Shown piece by piece: positions 33,816 through 44,950 of a DNA stretch of 64,000 nt (position 1 is the stretch's first letter; each line of letters opens with the position of its first letter). Where the stretch lies: NCBI GenBank assembly GCA_012845835.1, contig JABAKD010000010.1, positions 12,423,973 to 12,487,972 on the forward strand, read 5' to 3'. The notes below the pieces were generated by a model. That model did not search any database. It had not been told where the DNA came from and was given only the letters and a program-made list of their open reading frames with translations. Source of the DNA: Undaria pinnatifida. Lineage: Eukaryota; Sar; Phaeophyceae; Laminariales; Alariaceae. Position numbers and translations under genes: made by a program.

Positions 33816-33916
33816 CTTTTTGAGGGGGACGAAATCTGACGGCTGTGTGGAATGCACCAGTTTACTATTAATAGTATGTATATCCTTTGTATAAATGTAC
33901 TGTGTAGTCGTATGAC

Positions 33917-34405
33917 CGGTGAGGGGGGGGCGGGGGGGGGGGTTGAGGCTGGACGGGGGGGGAGGGGGGCGAGTAAAAAAAGCGGGGGGGGGGGGGGGGG
34001 GGGTACTCTTTTGTTGCTTGCCTTACGTCAGTCATTGACCATTGACCACGCATCTCCTTCGAGACGGAGCTCCGCGGGCGGAGGGGGACGGGGGCGAGTA
34101 AAGGGGGAGGGGGGGGTTCAGCATTTCTAAGTCATCTAAAATTAATAGGAGCTTACTGTGCACGCGTGGTGCTAGGTCTATTCGATGGTGGGGGCTGCGG
34201 GGAAGGGGGGGTGGGGGGATCAATTGGAAAACTTGAAGACCATAAAATAGTTATTAATGGATTGGAGCAGCTGCATGGATGGTTCGAAAGGTAAAGAGAT
34301 CACATGTCGGGTAGTGTATAACTCTGGCGGATTTGGGGTTTTGGTGGGGGGCGGGGGAGGTAGGGAGGGGGGGGGGGGGCTGGGGGGGTTGTGGGGAGGG
34401 GGGAC
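33917..34405. repeat. G-tract cluster with quadruplex potential
   Basis: Several runs of 6-22 consecutive G on the plus strand (33926-34003, 34106-34117, 34205-34218, 34346-34395), separated by short loops. The composition satisfies G-quadruplex patterns many times over. Poly-Gly and poly-Pro frames here are artefacts. Confidence 0.8.
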
Positions 34406-34718
34406 GGAGGTGGGTGGGAGCAAAATATTCAACATGCACATACATGCTAAGCGCAAATATGCCCGATATTTTGAAGTTTTTTTGTGTTACATTTTTTTCG
34501 TAATAAAAACCAGTACGGAAACCAATGCAAATCATGTGACCATTTCTATGTAGTACATGTACGTCAAGGCTGGCTGCTGTACAAAGCAGCAGCGGCGCAG
34601 CAGCGGCACTATTACATTATTACCGGCATTATATCAGGCATAAACCACACGCACAATAGTTGCAGCTGCAGGTATGTAGATGGTGGTGGCATTCATGTAC
34701 TACACACATACATACAAG

Positions 34719-34875
34719 TGTTGAGGTATTAGTGGGGTATTAGTCCGTTTGACCACTTGCAAAAGGTTAACCAATAGCTTACCCAAACTAAGCCTTATAA
34801 CACTCTCTCTCCCCCCCTAAAACGGCGGGATAGAAGGTCGGCCGGATATACGGGCGGACCTGTCAATATATAAGG
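34719..34875 (+). mobile_element. LTR-like repeat, copy 2
   Basis: A same-orientation copy of the 33634 unit (TGTTGAGGTATTAGTGGGGT, AAAACGGCGGGATAG, CGGATATACGGGCGGACC). It ends in TATATAAGG, a possible TATA box absent from copy 1. The copies are 1,085 bp apart, so the pair could be the two ends of a very short retroelement; the DNA between them carries no pol domain. Confidence 0.5.
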
Positions 34876-34879
34876 TGGC

Positions 34880-37300
34880 GAGGGGTGTGTGCGACCAAAC
34901 ACTGACTGGCTGCTGCGGCAACTCGGTCACACGCTGTGTGTCATCATGGTGATGTGGCTTTATTTGGCGGCGGCAGAAAACATGGTACGAAGTAGGTATT
35001 ATACTTGGGTGCCGTGTGCGAGTACTAATAGCAACATAAATAGCATAATATCCGGAAACGTAAGGAGCGTTTGTGCATTAATATGATGTCCAAACGATCC
35101 TTACATTTGCGGACATATTCATGGCGGCAGCTGATGTAGTATACCATCCTCCACATTTTCTGCAAATTCGCAATTTTCAATTTATTTTCAGGTTTCGCCT
35201 CCGGTCGGTGTTTTCAATCAACAAATTTTGTCCAACGCTATTTCAGGTTTCTGCTCGTTTCAGTCTCTACAATCGATGCCAGGGTGTGCTGATCTCACGT
35301 TGGCCCATCAGACACGGGGGGGGAGAAGGGGAAGGGGGATCAAGAGCAGCGGGAGGAGAAGCGGGAGCACGACGACAAAGAGGAGGAGGGTGAGAATGGG
35401 GGGATGTAACCATCGTGCCATGCACGCCGCAGTCCGTAGGACCATCGACCCTCGCATCCCCGCAACGCCGGGACTGAGCGCGTCGATTTTCACCGACCAC
35501 GCAGACAATCCGTGCACCAAGCGCGAGACACCCTTGATGAGGTCGGCGGGTCCCATGGAGGTATGTGCGAAGATGGGACGGGGGATAAACAAAGCACCAG
35601 CAGTTCGCAGCGACAGGAGGTGGCCGGGGGGCTGAGCCAATATCGTCTCCTTGATTTTACTCAGCGGCGAGGACGACGAGGACGACGAGGGCAAGGCCGA
35701 GGCCGAGGGCGAGCAGGGCAAGGAGGCGGGATACATTTTCGGAGCCATCAACGACGACGAACTCGACCATGCGTCCTGCACGACGATGACCGCCTCCGTC
35801 GCAGCCAATAGTGCCCCGTCACCTACGCAAACGAGGGGGGTTTTCGGCTCGTACAAGCAACAGGTCACCGACAAGCTCCGGAGCTGCCCGGAAAGGGGCC
35901 GACGACATATTTCGAGAGCGATCCTTGTACCGTTGCAAAAGTGACTCCACACTAATGCCAAGTAGTCTGAACCCGTCAACGTGGATTATTTTCTGTAGTT
36001 AAGCGCCGACATTTTCAACAGTAGGAAGAAGGGAAAAAGGAAGGGACTGCCCGATCGCGGCTATGCCACGGCGTAGGTTGCAGACCGGAGTAGAAACGGC
36101 CCTTAAGACCGAGCCAGCGGGCATCGAGGACGGGGGGGGGTTGGAGGGAGGGGGCACAAGAAGGACGCCGGGGGGGGGGGAGGGGACTGCGGAAACGGAT
36201 GTCGGCTACGTCTCGTGGTTGCATTTCATCCGTAACAACGCGTTCGACCAGTCAACGCTCGCCTGGCTCTTCAGCTCCATGCTGTTGGGCGTTATCGCTT
36301 TGGTGACCGAGTTGGGCATATCGGCCTTTCATGCGCGACGTCCGCATCATTGCATTAGGTGGAGGTCGTTTCTCTGAACCCCGGTACTCCCTGGCAAACG
36401 GGAGAAGATGCTGAAAATGCGACCATTCACTGCCGCAAACCTTCCCTCCCGCGACGAAGCGACGTTGCCATTGGCCGTAGTGGCGGTGAGACTTGCGCCC
36501 GGGGAGGTTTGGCCAGGCGCTCTGGCCGTACTAATTATCCCCGCGACCAACGCTGAGGAGAGACAGTCAAAGACCGATCTGCATTTGGATCTGTGGAATA
36601 TCCGGTTAGGTGCCGGCTGCTGTCGCGTGGTGCTTCAATAGGTCGTGCGGGGGTGACTGTGGGGACTAAGCGGCCACTACATTATGTTCATGTTTTATTT
36701 TCCCGTACTCGATTTCTCGCGCTTCCCGCATCGAGTTGCGGCCTACCTGCCCTAAGTGAGATGTCTCGTATTTTGCTGCAGCGCTCATCTTAGCGGCCGT
36801 TTGGTATACTACGTGCACCTTCGCTCGGTTGACCGTCAATCACCCGGTCGCTGGGCATTTTGCCAGCGCCCCCGACGTTTGGCCGCCCTGATCGATCACA
36901 CCGTTGACCGCCCTGTCGCTTGGTCGACCATCGAACGCTGGTCGCTAGGTACTGTGTCAGTGGCCTTAGGCCAGCCTTCGTCAGTCGCGCCGCCTCTAGA
37001 TCGATCGACCTCGTCGCTCTTGTTTGTATGAGAATGCGTTAGTGCTGCTTGCCGTATGAAAAGTACCACCAACACACGTAAAACGTATGAGTGAGTGTAC
37101 AAATGGCATGAATAGCTCTACGCAACGAAGAGAAGATTTTCTGCTGCGATATCCCCTCGTTGTGGAGGCGTCACCGTCCCGTTGTGAAAGGGCGTTCTGT
37201 ATCCTGGCCCCTTCTTGTAAAAAAAACGTTAGGGCGAGGCAAGCGAGTAGAACTAAGAATGCTTGAGCGATGAGCGCATGGCCACAGAGGAGGCGGCTCC
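34880..37300. other. Coding-like but unidentified stretch
   Basis: A minus-strand open frame of 223 residues (35308-35979) and plus-strand frames at 36063-36641 look less repetitive than background, but I recognise no domain. The segment around 35448-35545 (CGACCCTCGCATCCC, GCCGGGACTGAGCGCGTC, TGCACCAAGCGCGA) recurs at 51719-51810, so at least part of this is a dispersed element. It may belong to the gypsy relic that follows. Confidence 0.35.
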
Positions 37301-37309
37301 CCGCACGTC

Positions 37310-38340
37310 GCCGTGTTCGGACTTGCGCATCACGGCCAACCACACGGAAAACAAAATCAACAGTCTCGTTCCCAGTCGTTCACGAAGTCCTCGGCAAGCG
37401 GACACTGGACTCGGATGTATTCCACATTAATTCTCGAATCTTCGCTCCGTCAGATCACCGTCCACAAAAATCGGTTTCAACCACAGCCTTTTGCGCCACC
37501 GCGCGGCTCTTCGCATAGCTCGCCATGCCGCGCGGGAGCAGCGCGGCCCCACGAGGCGGCTCGTACAGGTGTGGTAGACAAAGTAGTCAAACGATATGAC
37601 GTTAAAGCCGCTTACGTCGACGACGCCATCTTCTTCAGCCCCGGCCTAGCCACCCACGTGTTCAGCATCAAGAGGAGTTTTTTCGGCACTCGCAACCTCA
37701 AATCGTGCCGCCCGAAGGCCGAAATCGGCGCAGCGGGCGTCGACATCTGCAGCTGGTGTCTGCGGAACGCTGACAAGGTAGATGCCTTGGTCAACGTGCT
37801 AAGGCCGCGCGCGACTTCCCTCCTGGGTGGTCTATCCTACTGTCGAAATGTCATGCCGGAGAGGGTCAAGCGCACCCGAATGCTCACCCCCGTCTTGAAG
37901 AACAAGGCATGACATTGGTCTTCACGAGGTTATGGAGACAATCGTATGCCACCTCCTCGTTGATTCGTCGGCGCCACGGGCCTTGGTATATCCTGGCTGG
38001 AACGCCGTCAGGGCATGTTCGCGCCTGCTCTTCCTCCCTTTCGACGCTGGCGTCGGCGGTTTCGGCAGCAGCGAAACAATGGTTCAATCCTTCCTAATGT
38101 CGACATATATAGCCTCGACAGGTTCGACTCCGAGAGCCACTCGCACCCGCTCGACCTGGAAGCCGGAAACATTGTTTGGAGCATCACCTTCATCGTGTTC
38201 GCTACCAGGTGCACCATAAAGAGATTGACAGTGTTGGCACGGTCGCTAAACACAACCCTCGAGTTCAACGATGGCTCAATTCCCTCACCGCTTACAAATA
38301 GACATTGTCGGTAGGCAGTGCCAACGGCAACTGCAATTGC
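37310..38340 (+). pseudogene. Ty3/gypsy reverse transcriptase-RNase H relic
   Basis: The plus-strand frame 37313-37912 includes AYVDDAIFFSPG, with the catalytic Y-V-D-D at 37613-37624. It continues with ADKVDALVNVLRPR and SLLGGLSYCRNVMPERVKR, the connection region typical of Ty3/gypsy reverse transcriptases. After a stop and at least two frame changes, RNase H-like pieces follow, including VYPGWNAVRA and HPLDLEAGNIVWSI (~38145-38180). Upstream RT motifs are not recognisable and no protease is seen. The order RT then RNase H on one strand separates Ty3/gypsy from LINE elements. It is inactive, given the stops and frameshifts. Confidence 0.8.
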
Positions 38341-39040
38341 CCTTCCAGGTTGCCGCTTCCCCTAACGGGGCGCGATCGTAGCACAGCCGTTCGGCCCTAG
38401 ACGACGAGGACAACGTCCCCTACATCCGGTACTGGATTGGGCGGGCTTGTGCCCTCCAACCTAAGCGTCCATTTCCGATTGGCACCAGCTCTCCACCTAC
38501 GATTTTCACGATCCTCGCCAACACGGGCTGCGAATGGGAATTGACTATCTTAGTGTTCCATGCTGATGACTCGTCGCCCTCGTCACTCTTGTCGTCCCCC
38601 AGGCCTCCTATGAATACGGCTCTCCAGCAACCTGCTGCCAACACATATGCCGATGATGCTCTCGGTGTTTCCGCGACCACAGCGCCAGCTACTCCATCTC
38701 GTATGGCTCCCAGTGGCGGCGGCGTTACTTCGAACGCCGTACCCCCCAAACCCGCCCCCTGCCACCAGTTCACCATGGATAAAGCCGCGTTGACGACATC
38801 TTCTGCCTTCCCTGTTCGTATTGGCTCCGCCGGCACCAGCCCGGACGGTGCCGTTTCCACACCCGCCTTCCCGTCCGTTCTATCCCATGGCACCGCCTCG
38901 AGCTTCGTGTAACCAAAAGGCATGCGCTGCGTCAGCGCCATTCCATCAAGAGTCATCCCACCCTAGGGGTGCTGCAGAATTTTCTGAGCTCCAGACATGA
39001 GGAGCTCAACATCTCGCACAAGACAGGACTGTAAAGACAT
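38341..39040 (+). other. Possible 3' continuation of the gypsy relic
   Basis: Pro/Ser/Thr-rich frames on the plus strand and a 178-residue minus-strand frame. No integrase signature (HHCC or DDE) could be read. It may be the decayed region between RNase H and integrase. Confidence 0.3.
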
Positions 39041-39044
39041 TCGT

Positions 39045-39285
39045 TCGCGCAACCCGACCAGCGTGTCTAAGCTCTAGCCCTAAAACCCGACCGACAATTC
39101 CACGCGCTAGTCTTAAAACCCGACCAGCATTTCTAAGCGCTAGTCCTAAAACCCGACCGGCATTTCTAAGCGCTAGTCCTAAAACACGACCGGCATTTCT
39201 AAGCGCTAGTCCTAAAACTCGACCGGCATTTCTGAGCGCTAGTCCTAAAAACCGACCGGCATTTCTAAGCGCTAGTACTAAAACA
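39045..39285. repeat. 33-bp minisatellite, about 7 units
   Basis: Tandem units close to CCTAAAACCCGACCGGCATT plus TCTAAGCGCTAGT. The period is a multiple of three, so the minus strand shows a spurious 11-residue repeat (LALRNAGRVLG). Confidence 0.9.
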
Positions 39286-39378
39286 AAAATACTCAATAGA
39301 ATTACCATACTATTAATAGCAGATATTTCTGCACGTGGGGAGCTCAGCCAGTCAGAAAAACAAAACTCGGCCCAAAAA

Positions 39379-40212
39379 ATGCAAGCCCTATCGTGGGATG
39401 ACTCCGGACACAGTTACGTTCGGAATCCTTTCTCATGCTCCTCCCTGTTCCGACCACCACCCTCTCGGACACAACTGCGTTGGGGCCACCCTCTTCTGCC
39501 CTCCCTGCCCCTCCCGCCTCCAACTCCGACGGAGTCGCAACGGCTGTCGGTGTTTTGGCGATTCCTGACAGGCGGCCTCGCGAGTCATCAGCGAAAACCG
39601 TATCCTAGTTTCATGTTCGGCCACAGATTCGCCTCTGCTAGTATTGCTTTCGCGTGCACGTCCGCCTTCTCTTCTTCCGCAGGGGTGCGTTGCGACCCGC
39701 ACGCACCGCTGGCAAATCGCCGTCGCCGCAGGTACCTCATAAGCTTTCATGGGGTACAATTTAAACCAACCAGATACTACGACAACGGCCGCCAACCGGC
39801 CACCCGCCATCGCCTATCGCCCTCGAATACTGCGGATTCCTTCGTCTGTTGGGTGATAGGCCCACCCTCCTCCGGCAACGCCATTTCCTCTGCCGATCTC
39901 GTCCTAACCGTGCCGAACCGGCCCGCCTCCGATGTGATCGAGCCTGCTACGCGTTTACTGGGTGTGCGCCGTCCGGACGCTCCTTCGGACGCCACTACCT
40001 CGGCCGCCTTGCTCGACGGACATTTTTCGTGGACAATCGAACTTCACGAATCAGCCAAATGCTACGCTCGCGACAACAGGGCGCGGGAACAACAAAACCG
40101 AACCGGCCCGCGACGCCGCCTATTCACACCTCCTACGCGTTTTTTTGTTTGTTTGTTTAGCTCAGTCCTTCTTTTATTTTCGCACTTTTTCTTTCTTCTT
40201 CTCCATCTCTAG
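39379..40212 (+). other. Longest open frame of the window, unidentified
   Basis: A 277-residue open frame, Pro/Ser/Arg rich at the start, ending in a hydrophobic Phe/Leu tail derived from a T-rich tract. I recognise no domain, and a plus-strand frame of 103 residues and minus-strand frames of 125 and 72 residues overlap it. It may be residual gag-like or polyprotein sequence or chance. I would not annotate a protein. Confidence 0.2.
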
Positions 40213-40399
40213 CCGTAACTTAGATCCGGGGTCACTACGCATGTTCTTCTCCCACTTCCCCACTACGGTGTGCGCCTTCGTTTTTATCGCGAGAAGACCT
40301 CAGCCCTTTCTCCCCTTGTCGACTCGCATCGAATTGCGCCTGCCCACGCTACTAAGTGCTCTCAGCAGTTGGTTCCTTTTTATTTTTTATTATTGCACA

Positions 40400-40505
40400 T
40401 AAGCTCAACAGTCCGACTCAATTGGGATTCGAACTTCAAGACGAACTATATTAACAGTAGCATGCCAGGTTAACCACTAGACCAGCGGGACGACCGGACC
40501 GGTAG
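40400..40505 (-). mobile_element. tRNA-like SINE head, second family
   Basis: On the minus strand, CGGTCGTCCCGCTGG, then the A-box-like TGGTCTAGTGGTTAACC and, 40 bases later, the B-box-like AGTTCGAATCCCAATTG, followed by an A/T-rich tail. The spacing suits an internal Pol III promoter. The cloverleaf stems are broken, so it is a SINE or tRNA relic, not a functional tRNA. Confidence 0.6.
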
Positions 40506-42169
40506 ACCCTTTCATACTACCCAGCGATATGTTTCCTACTTCGAAGTATGCTACGTTTTCGTTCCGATAGATGGGCCTCGCTGTCGGACGTATGGACCTT
40601 GGCTGAGGACGCCCCTACAAAAGACGACAGCGACACCCTTTTCTCGCTCCGGAAACTCACGCCCCCAACTCCGGTACCCCCTCTAGATGGCGAACCCTTG
40701 CGACTAATTAGGTCCGTTAGTGAGGCGATCATGGATTGTGCGAAGGCGTCGTGCTAACGTGTCCTACCAATTTTTGTAACGATTGGCCGGCCAAATAGCG
40801 ATGCACGTGGCGGAGGTTTCGTCGCTACCTCAAGTGCCCAAGGACCCCAACCGTTCCGACAGACGGTGCTTCGAGACATCATCTCACTAACTCTTTTATT
40901 AAAACCCAGTGTTTGCCATCGGCATCGATTAATTCCCCCCTCCCCCCGTCCCTTCCGTCGTGGTCTCGTGCTGCTACGGGCGTTGACGATTTCGACCCCT
41001 TCCCGGATGCGCCACGCCGAAGCATGCAGGTCTTCTTCTCCACGAATAATTTCAGCTGCCACACAATTATGCACGACGTTTCTGCAGACGAGTAGATGGC
41101 TGAAGGTACCACCGATTCCTTGGCCAACAAAACATATCCCTCTGTATTCAAGGGTATCCGGTCAACTTCAAATCCGACCAGGGCGTTCCGTTATCTATTG
41201 AGCTCTTGCGGGCTATGCGAACAACAGTATGAGTAAACGTCGCGACCAGCTCCTGCAATCCCAACTATTCTAATATTAGGAGGCTATTTACGACACAGGC
41301 TACCCTCTTGCAGATCTCTGTACTGCTATTAAATAGGCAGGTTCCACGTTGGTCACTCACTTGTATTAGGTACACTCTTGTAGTAGTCTCACAGGCCACG
41401 GGTAGAACTAAGCGCTGAACGCGCTGCAAATCCGTCGAGCAAATGCACCATACCTTTTTCCTATACGCACATGCCTTCAAAGGCATGTGGAACTCTTCAA
41501 ATCGTTTCCGTATCCTAGATCTTACGCCTTGTTAGGCTCCCAGGGAAATACTATAACACTAGGCCACCCTGATGAGCTGTATATGTACAAATATAGAAGA
41601 TTCGGGAAAACACCGGTTCCACGATCTACACCATGATTCGAAGATGCGGCTCTTCAAAACCCACCCCCACACCTCTACCCTGCGAGGCTACGAAGCCTCA
41701 AGTAAAACTACTAAAGCAGAAAATCACAAACGGAGAACGGAAGTCGGGAAGCGGACTACAGAAAACCTTAGCTAATGGCGGGATTGGCAGGCGCGAGAGC
41801 TATCACTTCCCGCGGATTAACGAGGGGAATGGGACCAAAGGGAACATAAAAGGGAAAACGGGATTATTCAGAGTAAAAAATAAATGCGAAAACGCTGGGG
41901 TCGAAGGCGGGATAGTCGAAAACCTCGCCAGCAAAACCCCGAGAGGTCGCAAAAGCGCATCAGAACGCTACGTACGAAGCCCAACTCGCGCGCGGCATGG
42001 ACATCGTACTGCACCCTTCGGGGACGACGTCGAAACCGAGCGGAGAACTACCGGGAAAATCACCCCATGAAAACTCAATAAAAAAAAACAGACAATCAAA
42101 TATCGGCCGAAAAAACAAAATCCAAAAACTGGAAAACAGGACCAAATACTGGAGCGCGGTGGTGGCCTG
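40506..42169. other. Stretch without supported gene
   Basis: Apart from the tRNA-like head remnant at 41515-41580, nothing recognised. Frames of up to 145 residues on the plus strand near 41633-42070 are Lys/Arg/Thr rich. The part next to 42170 could be the 3' untranslated or LTR region of the minus-strand gypsy relic, but I could not find a matching second LTR. Confidence 0.35.
41515..41580 (-). mobile_element. tRNA-like head remnant
   Basis: On the minus strand, TCAGGGTGGCCTAGTGTTAT is a good A-box-type sequence. No convincing B box follows. Probably a SINE head remnant. Confidence 0.4.
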
Positions 42170-43500
42170 AGCGTCAACTAGCCACGTTCGAGCCTCGAGA
42201 TTCATGTACGTTACTTTGAATCCCGTGTGCAACAGATCTACCCCGACGGAGTTGAAGGCACCAGAAACCTTGAACGCCTCCTGTAGAAGTCGTGTAGTGA
42301 GCCGGAGAGAGCGCAAGCTTGATCGGTCCCGGATCGTCTAGAAAACGTACCAAATATTCCCCGTCGGTGGTTGTACGAGCGCTGATTTTCCCTAGCCACC
42401 CCAACCCGTGGTCGGCTTTGCACCAAAGATGGGCCTCATTGGGGAGCACCGTGGTGTTGTAGTGCTGTAGTGGTGTAACCAATCAGCGCGCGACACGCAG
42501 TCGTAGCCAGGTGCCAAAAACCGTTCGTCGTTAGCATGAGAAATCTCCCGTTGTGCAGCCCCAATGCGCATCTGACGATACAGGCGGTTGGTTTGGCGGT
42601 GCCGGTTCGGAGTATCAGCCCAGTAGAGCAAGATTTGTTGACGAGAGAGCTGGAGGTTCATCTCACGTTCCCACGATGGGCGGGAGAGCCCAGTCTAACG
42701 CGTCTCGCACATCACATTACCGCGATGACCCCACCCCTACCACTGTCGCATTGATGGCCGCTGATCCTTTCCACCTCTAGCCGCTGGAGGGGCGCCGAAA
42801 CGTCGTCTTGGATCACGTGACATGTTTTTTTTTTTTTGTAAAATTGTTCGAGTATGTACTGCGTCAACCCATCCAGGAGGTACTTACGCATGTCGCCGCG
42901 GTCGTGGGGGTTGGCGCAGGGCTTGCAGCGCTCGACGGAGGCACGGCAGTGCGCATCTGCGCCGGGCATGTCTGTGGGGAGGTTCAAATAGAGGAGTTCA
43001 TCCCCCAGGGGGGGGGCGCCCGGTGTGTCGCTAGAGGGGCGGGGGCCGACCGCAAGGATCTTGTAGGGCCCCGTCCACTTGAGCGCGAATTTAGGCTTGA
43101 GCACGTTTGCATCCGTGCCGGTCTTCGCGTCCTGGCGAATAGTGGAGGCCGTATTACACAGCCAAACTCAATTACCCACATCGAAGTTGGGGACCTGGCG
43201 CAAGGCGTCCGAAAGGGCTAAGTTTCGCCGTTTCACACAAGAAACTGTTAAGGCATGCATCTCGCAAAAAATATCGTTGGCACGCTGTTGGGGTTCCGAC
43301 ACCAGGTCGCAATATGCGAGGTGGTCGCGGGCCAGGCTCTGATAGTCGGCGACCCCAGAGCGGTCGAAAATAGTAAGGGGGAGGCGCGGGAGCCTGCCCA
43401 TGTGAACGTCGTTGGGAGCCAGGCCAGTGGCGGCGTTGACCGAGTTGTTGTAGGCGAACGGCAACAAATTCGTCAATCTGGTGAATCATGGCTCAAATGT
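42170..43500 (-). pseudogene. Ty3/gypsy integrase C-terminus and chromo-like tail
   Basis: Read on the minus strand from 43500 down. FAYNNSVNAATGLAPNDV and RLPRLPL are the end of the integrase catalytic core. LKPKFALKWTGPYKILAVGP is the GPY/F module of Ty3/gypsy integrases. There follow a ~130-residue stretch with CKPCANPHDRGDMRKYL and DDVSAPLQRLEVE, then a tail with RMRIGAAQREISHA and LGKISARTTTDGEYLVRFLD. That last phrase looks like a Tudor/chromo-type barrel, which in related elements guides insertion into chromatin. Frames shift at about 43160 and 42480 and there is at least one in-frame stop. No matching RT is found upstream on this strand, so it is a separate fragment from 37310-38340. 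Confidence 0.82.
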
Positions 43501-44950
43501 TTGCGATGGTAGTCAACGAGCGCTAACATGATTGAGACTCATATGCGCCGTAGACTTCGTCTAAGACTGTACGCTATCGTCGGTACTGGTTGATTCCTCA
43601 ACGAAGAGGATGTGAACTGCCGCCCCCGCCTTTCCCCGGTCGTACTTGAGCACCCATGCGCCCGACATGTCCAACGCTGGAGTTATGGGCTGTCTGACGC
43701 GTTCCGGTAAGTTCATACCTACACCGTCGATAGCTCAGTAGGCATGCTCAACACCGCACCCATAACTCGACAGGGTGCCATGACCGGGACCAACGCTAAT
43801 GTTCTTAAAGCGACACTGTCCCTCAACTACAGGCTGGACCGTTTAAGCTTTTGGCTGTCTCCCTCCGCCCCCTTCTACGATGCGACCCGGATGCGGGCCT
43901 CTTTGCCGCCAAGTTGCTTGCCCTGGACATCTCTAACGACATGCGGGGCGTAGACGGGCGTAGAGGCCTACTTATTTTATGTTTCGATGACCCGCCACAA
44001 GTCTTTAATTCTTTTTCGAACCAGCAGGCAAAACACAATTAAGAATTTGGTTTGTCAACCGTCTACGAGCAGCGTGAGCGCGCATCAGCGCTAGTAGGAT
44101 CGTGCTGCGCCCGCGTCGCAAGGCCCCTTGCATTTCAGCTCGGAGACCTAATGCATCACCCCAAAATACAAGCGGTGGCCGATGCCGTCATCGACATACA
44201 TTCACCGCGATGGAAGTAGCACTTTTTGGCTGAAACGTTTATGAACGAAATGCGGAGTTCCTTAGCCCTCAAATCGTCGGAATTCCACTCCCTTTCTCGC
44301 CTGTGCGCTCGGTTGCGCACCTATAGCCCATGGGAGTGTTCACCAGGAAACACTTTTCATGTTCTCCAAAATCAGTTTTTGTCTCGGAGAGGTGTAGAGC
44401 TCGTCAAGCGAGGAGCCTCAGAAAACAAATGGCGCACCTCGGTCGTAGCATGCCTCCATGTTCATTTTCCACTGTATTTTTTGTCCCCGTCTGAAGACCC
44501 GGAAGGACGGAGCCAATCCGTACGACAGCGATGCACATCCGGCAGTGGCCTCGTGCCCGCCAAACGAAGCACGCACTCATCGCCTAGACCGAAATATCGG
44601 CTAAAACAAGCATATAGTTAGCCAATCGATAGTAGCAACTACGTCGGTACGCCGCCGTAGGATTATATTTCCCGCATGCATTCTACGGACCAACCCGCTG
44701 CATTCGCGGAGCGCTCCGACACATACGGTGGTCAGGCCATCACCTTTGCACCGTGCAAGGTACAACGAGCCGCAGTTGCGGTGTTCCTTGCAGTGGTGTA
44801 CAGCTTATGCGTTGAGCGCCGATTTTACCTTGGACTCGGACGACGAAATACTGACAGGAAATTATCCGATGACAACACGTGATGGACAGTATTGCCCAAC
44901 CACCAGAGGCCAAGGTGGGCCTTATTTGCACCAGAAATAGACGCTTTGAC
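43501..44950. other. Stretch without supported gene
   Basis: It could hold the rest of the minus-strand integrase in decayed form, but I could not read the HHCC or DDE residues. The block 44240-44460 (AAATCGTCGGAATTCC, GGGAGTGTTCACCAGG, TTCTCCAAAATCAG) recurs imperfectly at about 50590-50810, so a dispersed repeat is present. Confidence 0.35.

Larger units (their letters stand above)
33260..33862 (+). repeat. Composite dispersed element, copy f (interrupted)
   Basis: Has the same order as 25085-25370: CAGCTGTGAGATCGAAGAC, GTCAGCAACAGGGTGATA, CAATCTGTGCACGGAAA, then GACGGCTGTGTGGAATGCACC. It also carries a TTAA-type segment (33364-33455), a (GATA)n tract at 33537-33570 and the LTR-like insertion at about 33610-33815. 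The nested units make it a small stack of insertions of different ages. Confidence 0.6.

Noticed and set aside
37313-37912. Intact 199-residue frame as a functional gypsy RT
   Set aside because: Only the C-terminal half of the RT is readable, and stops and frameshifts follow directly, so it is a relic despite the intact YVDD.
39379-40212. 277-residue frame as a host gene
   Set aside because: Compositionally biased, overlapped by frames on both strands, no domain; it sits between retroelement relics.
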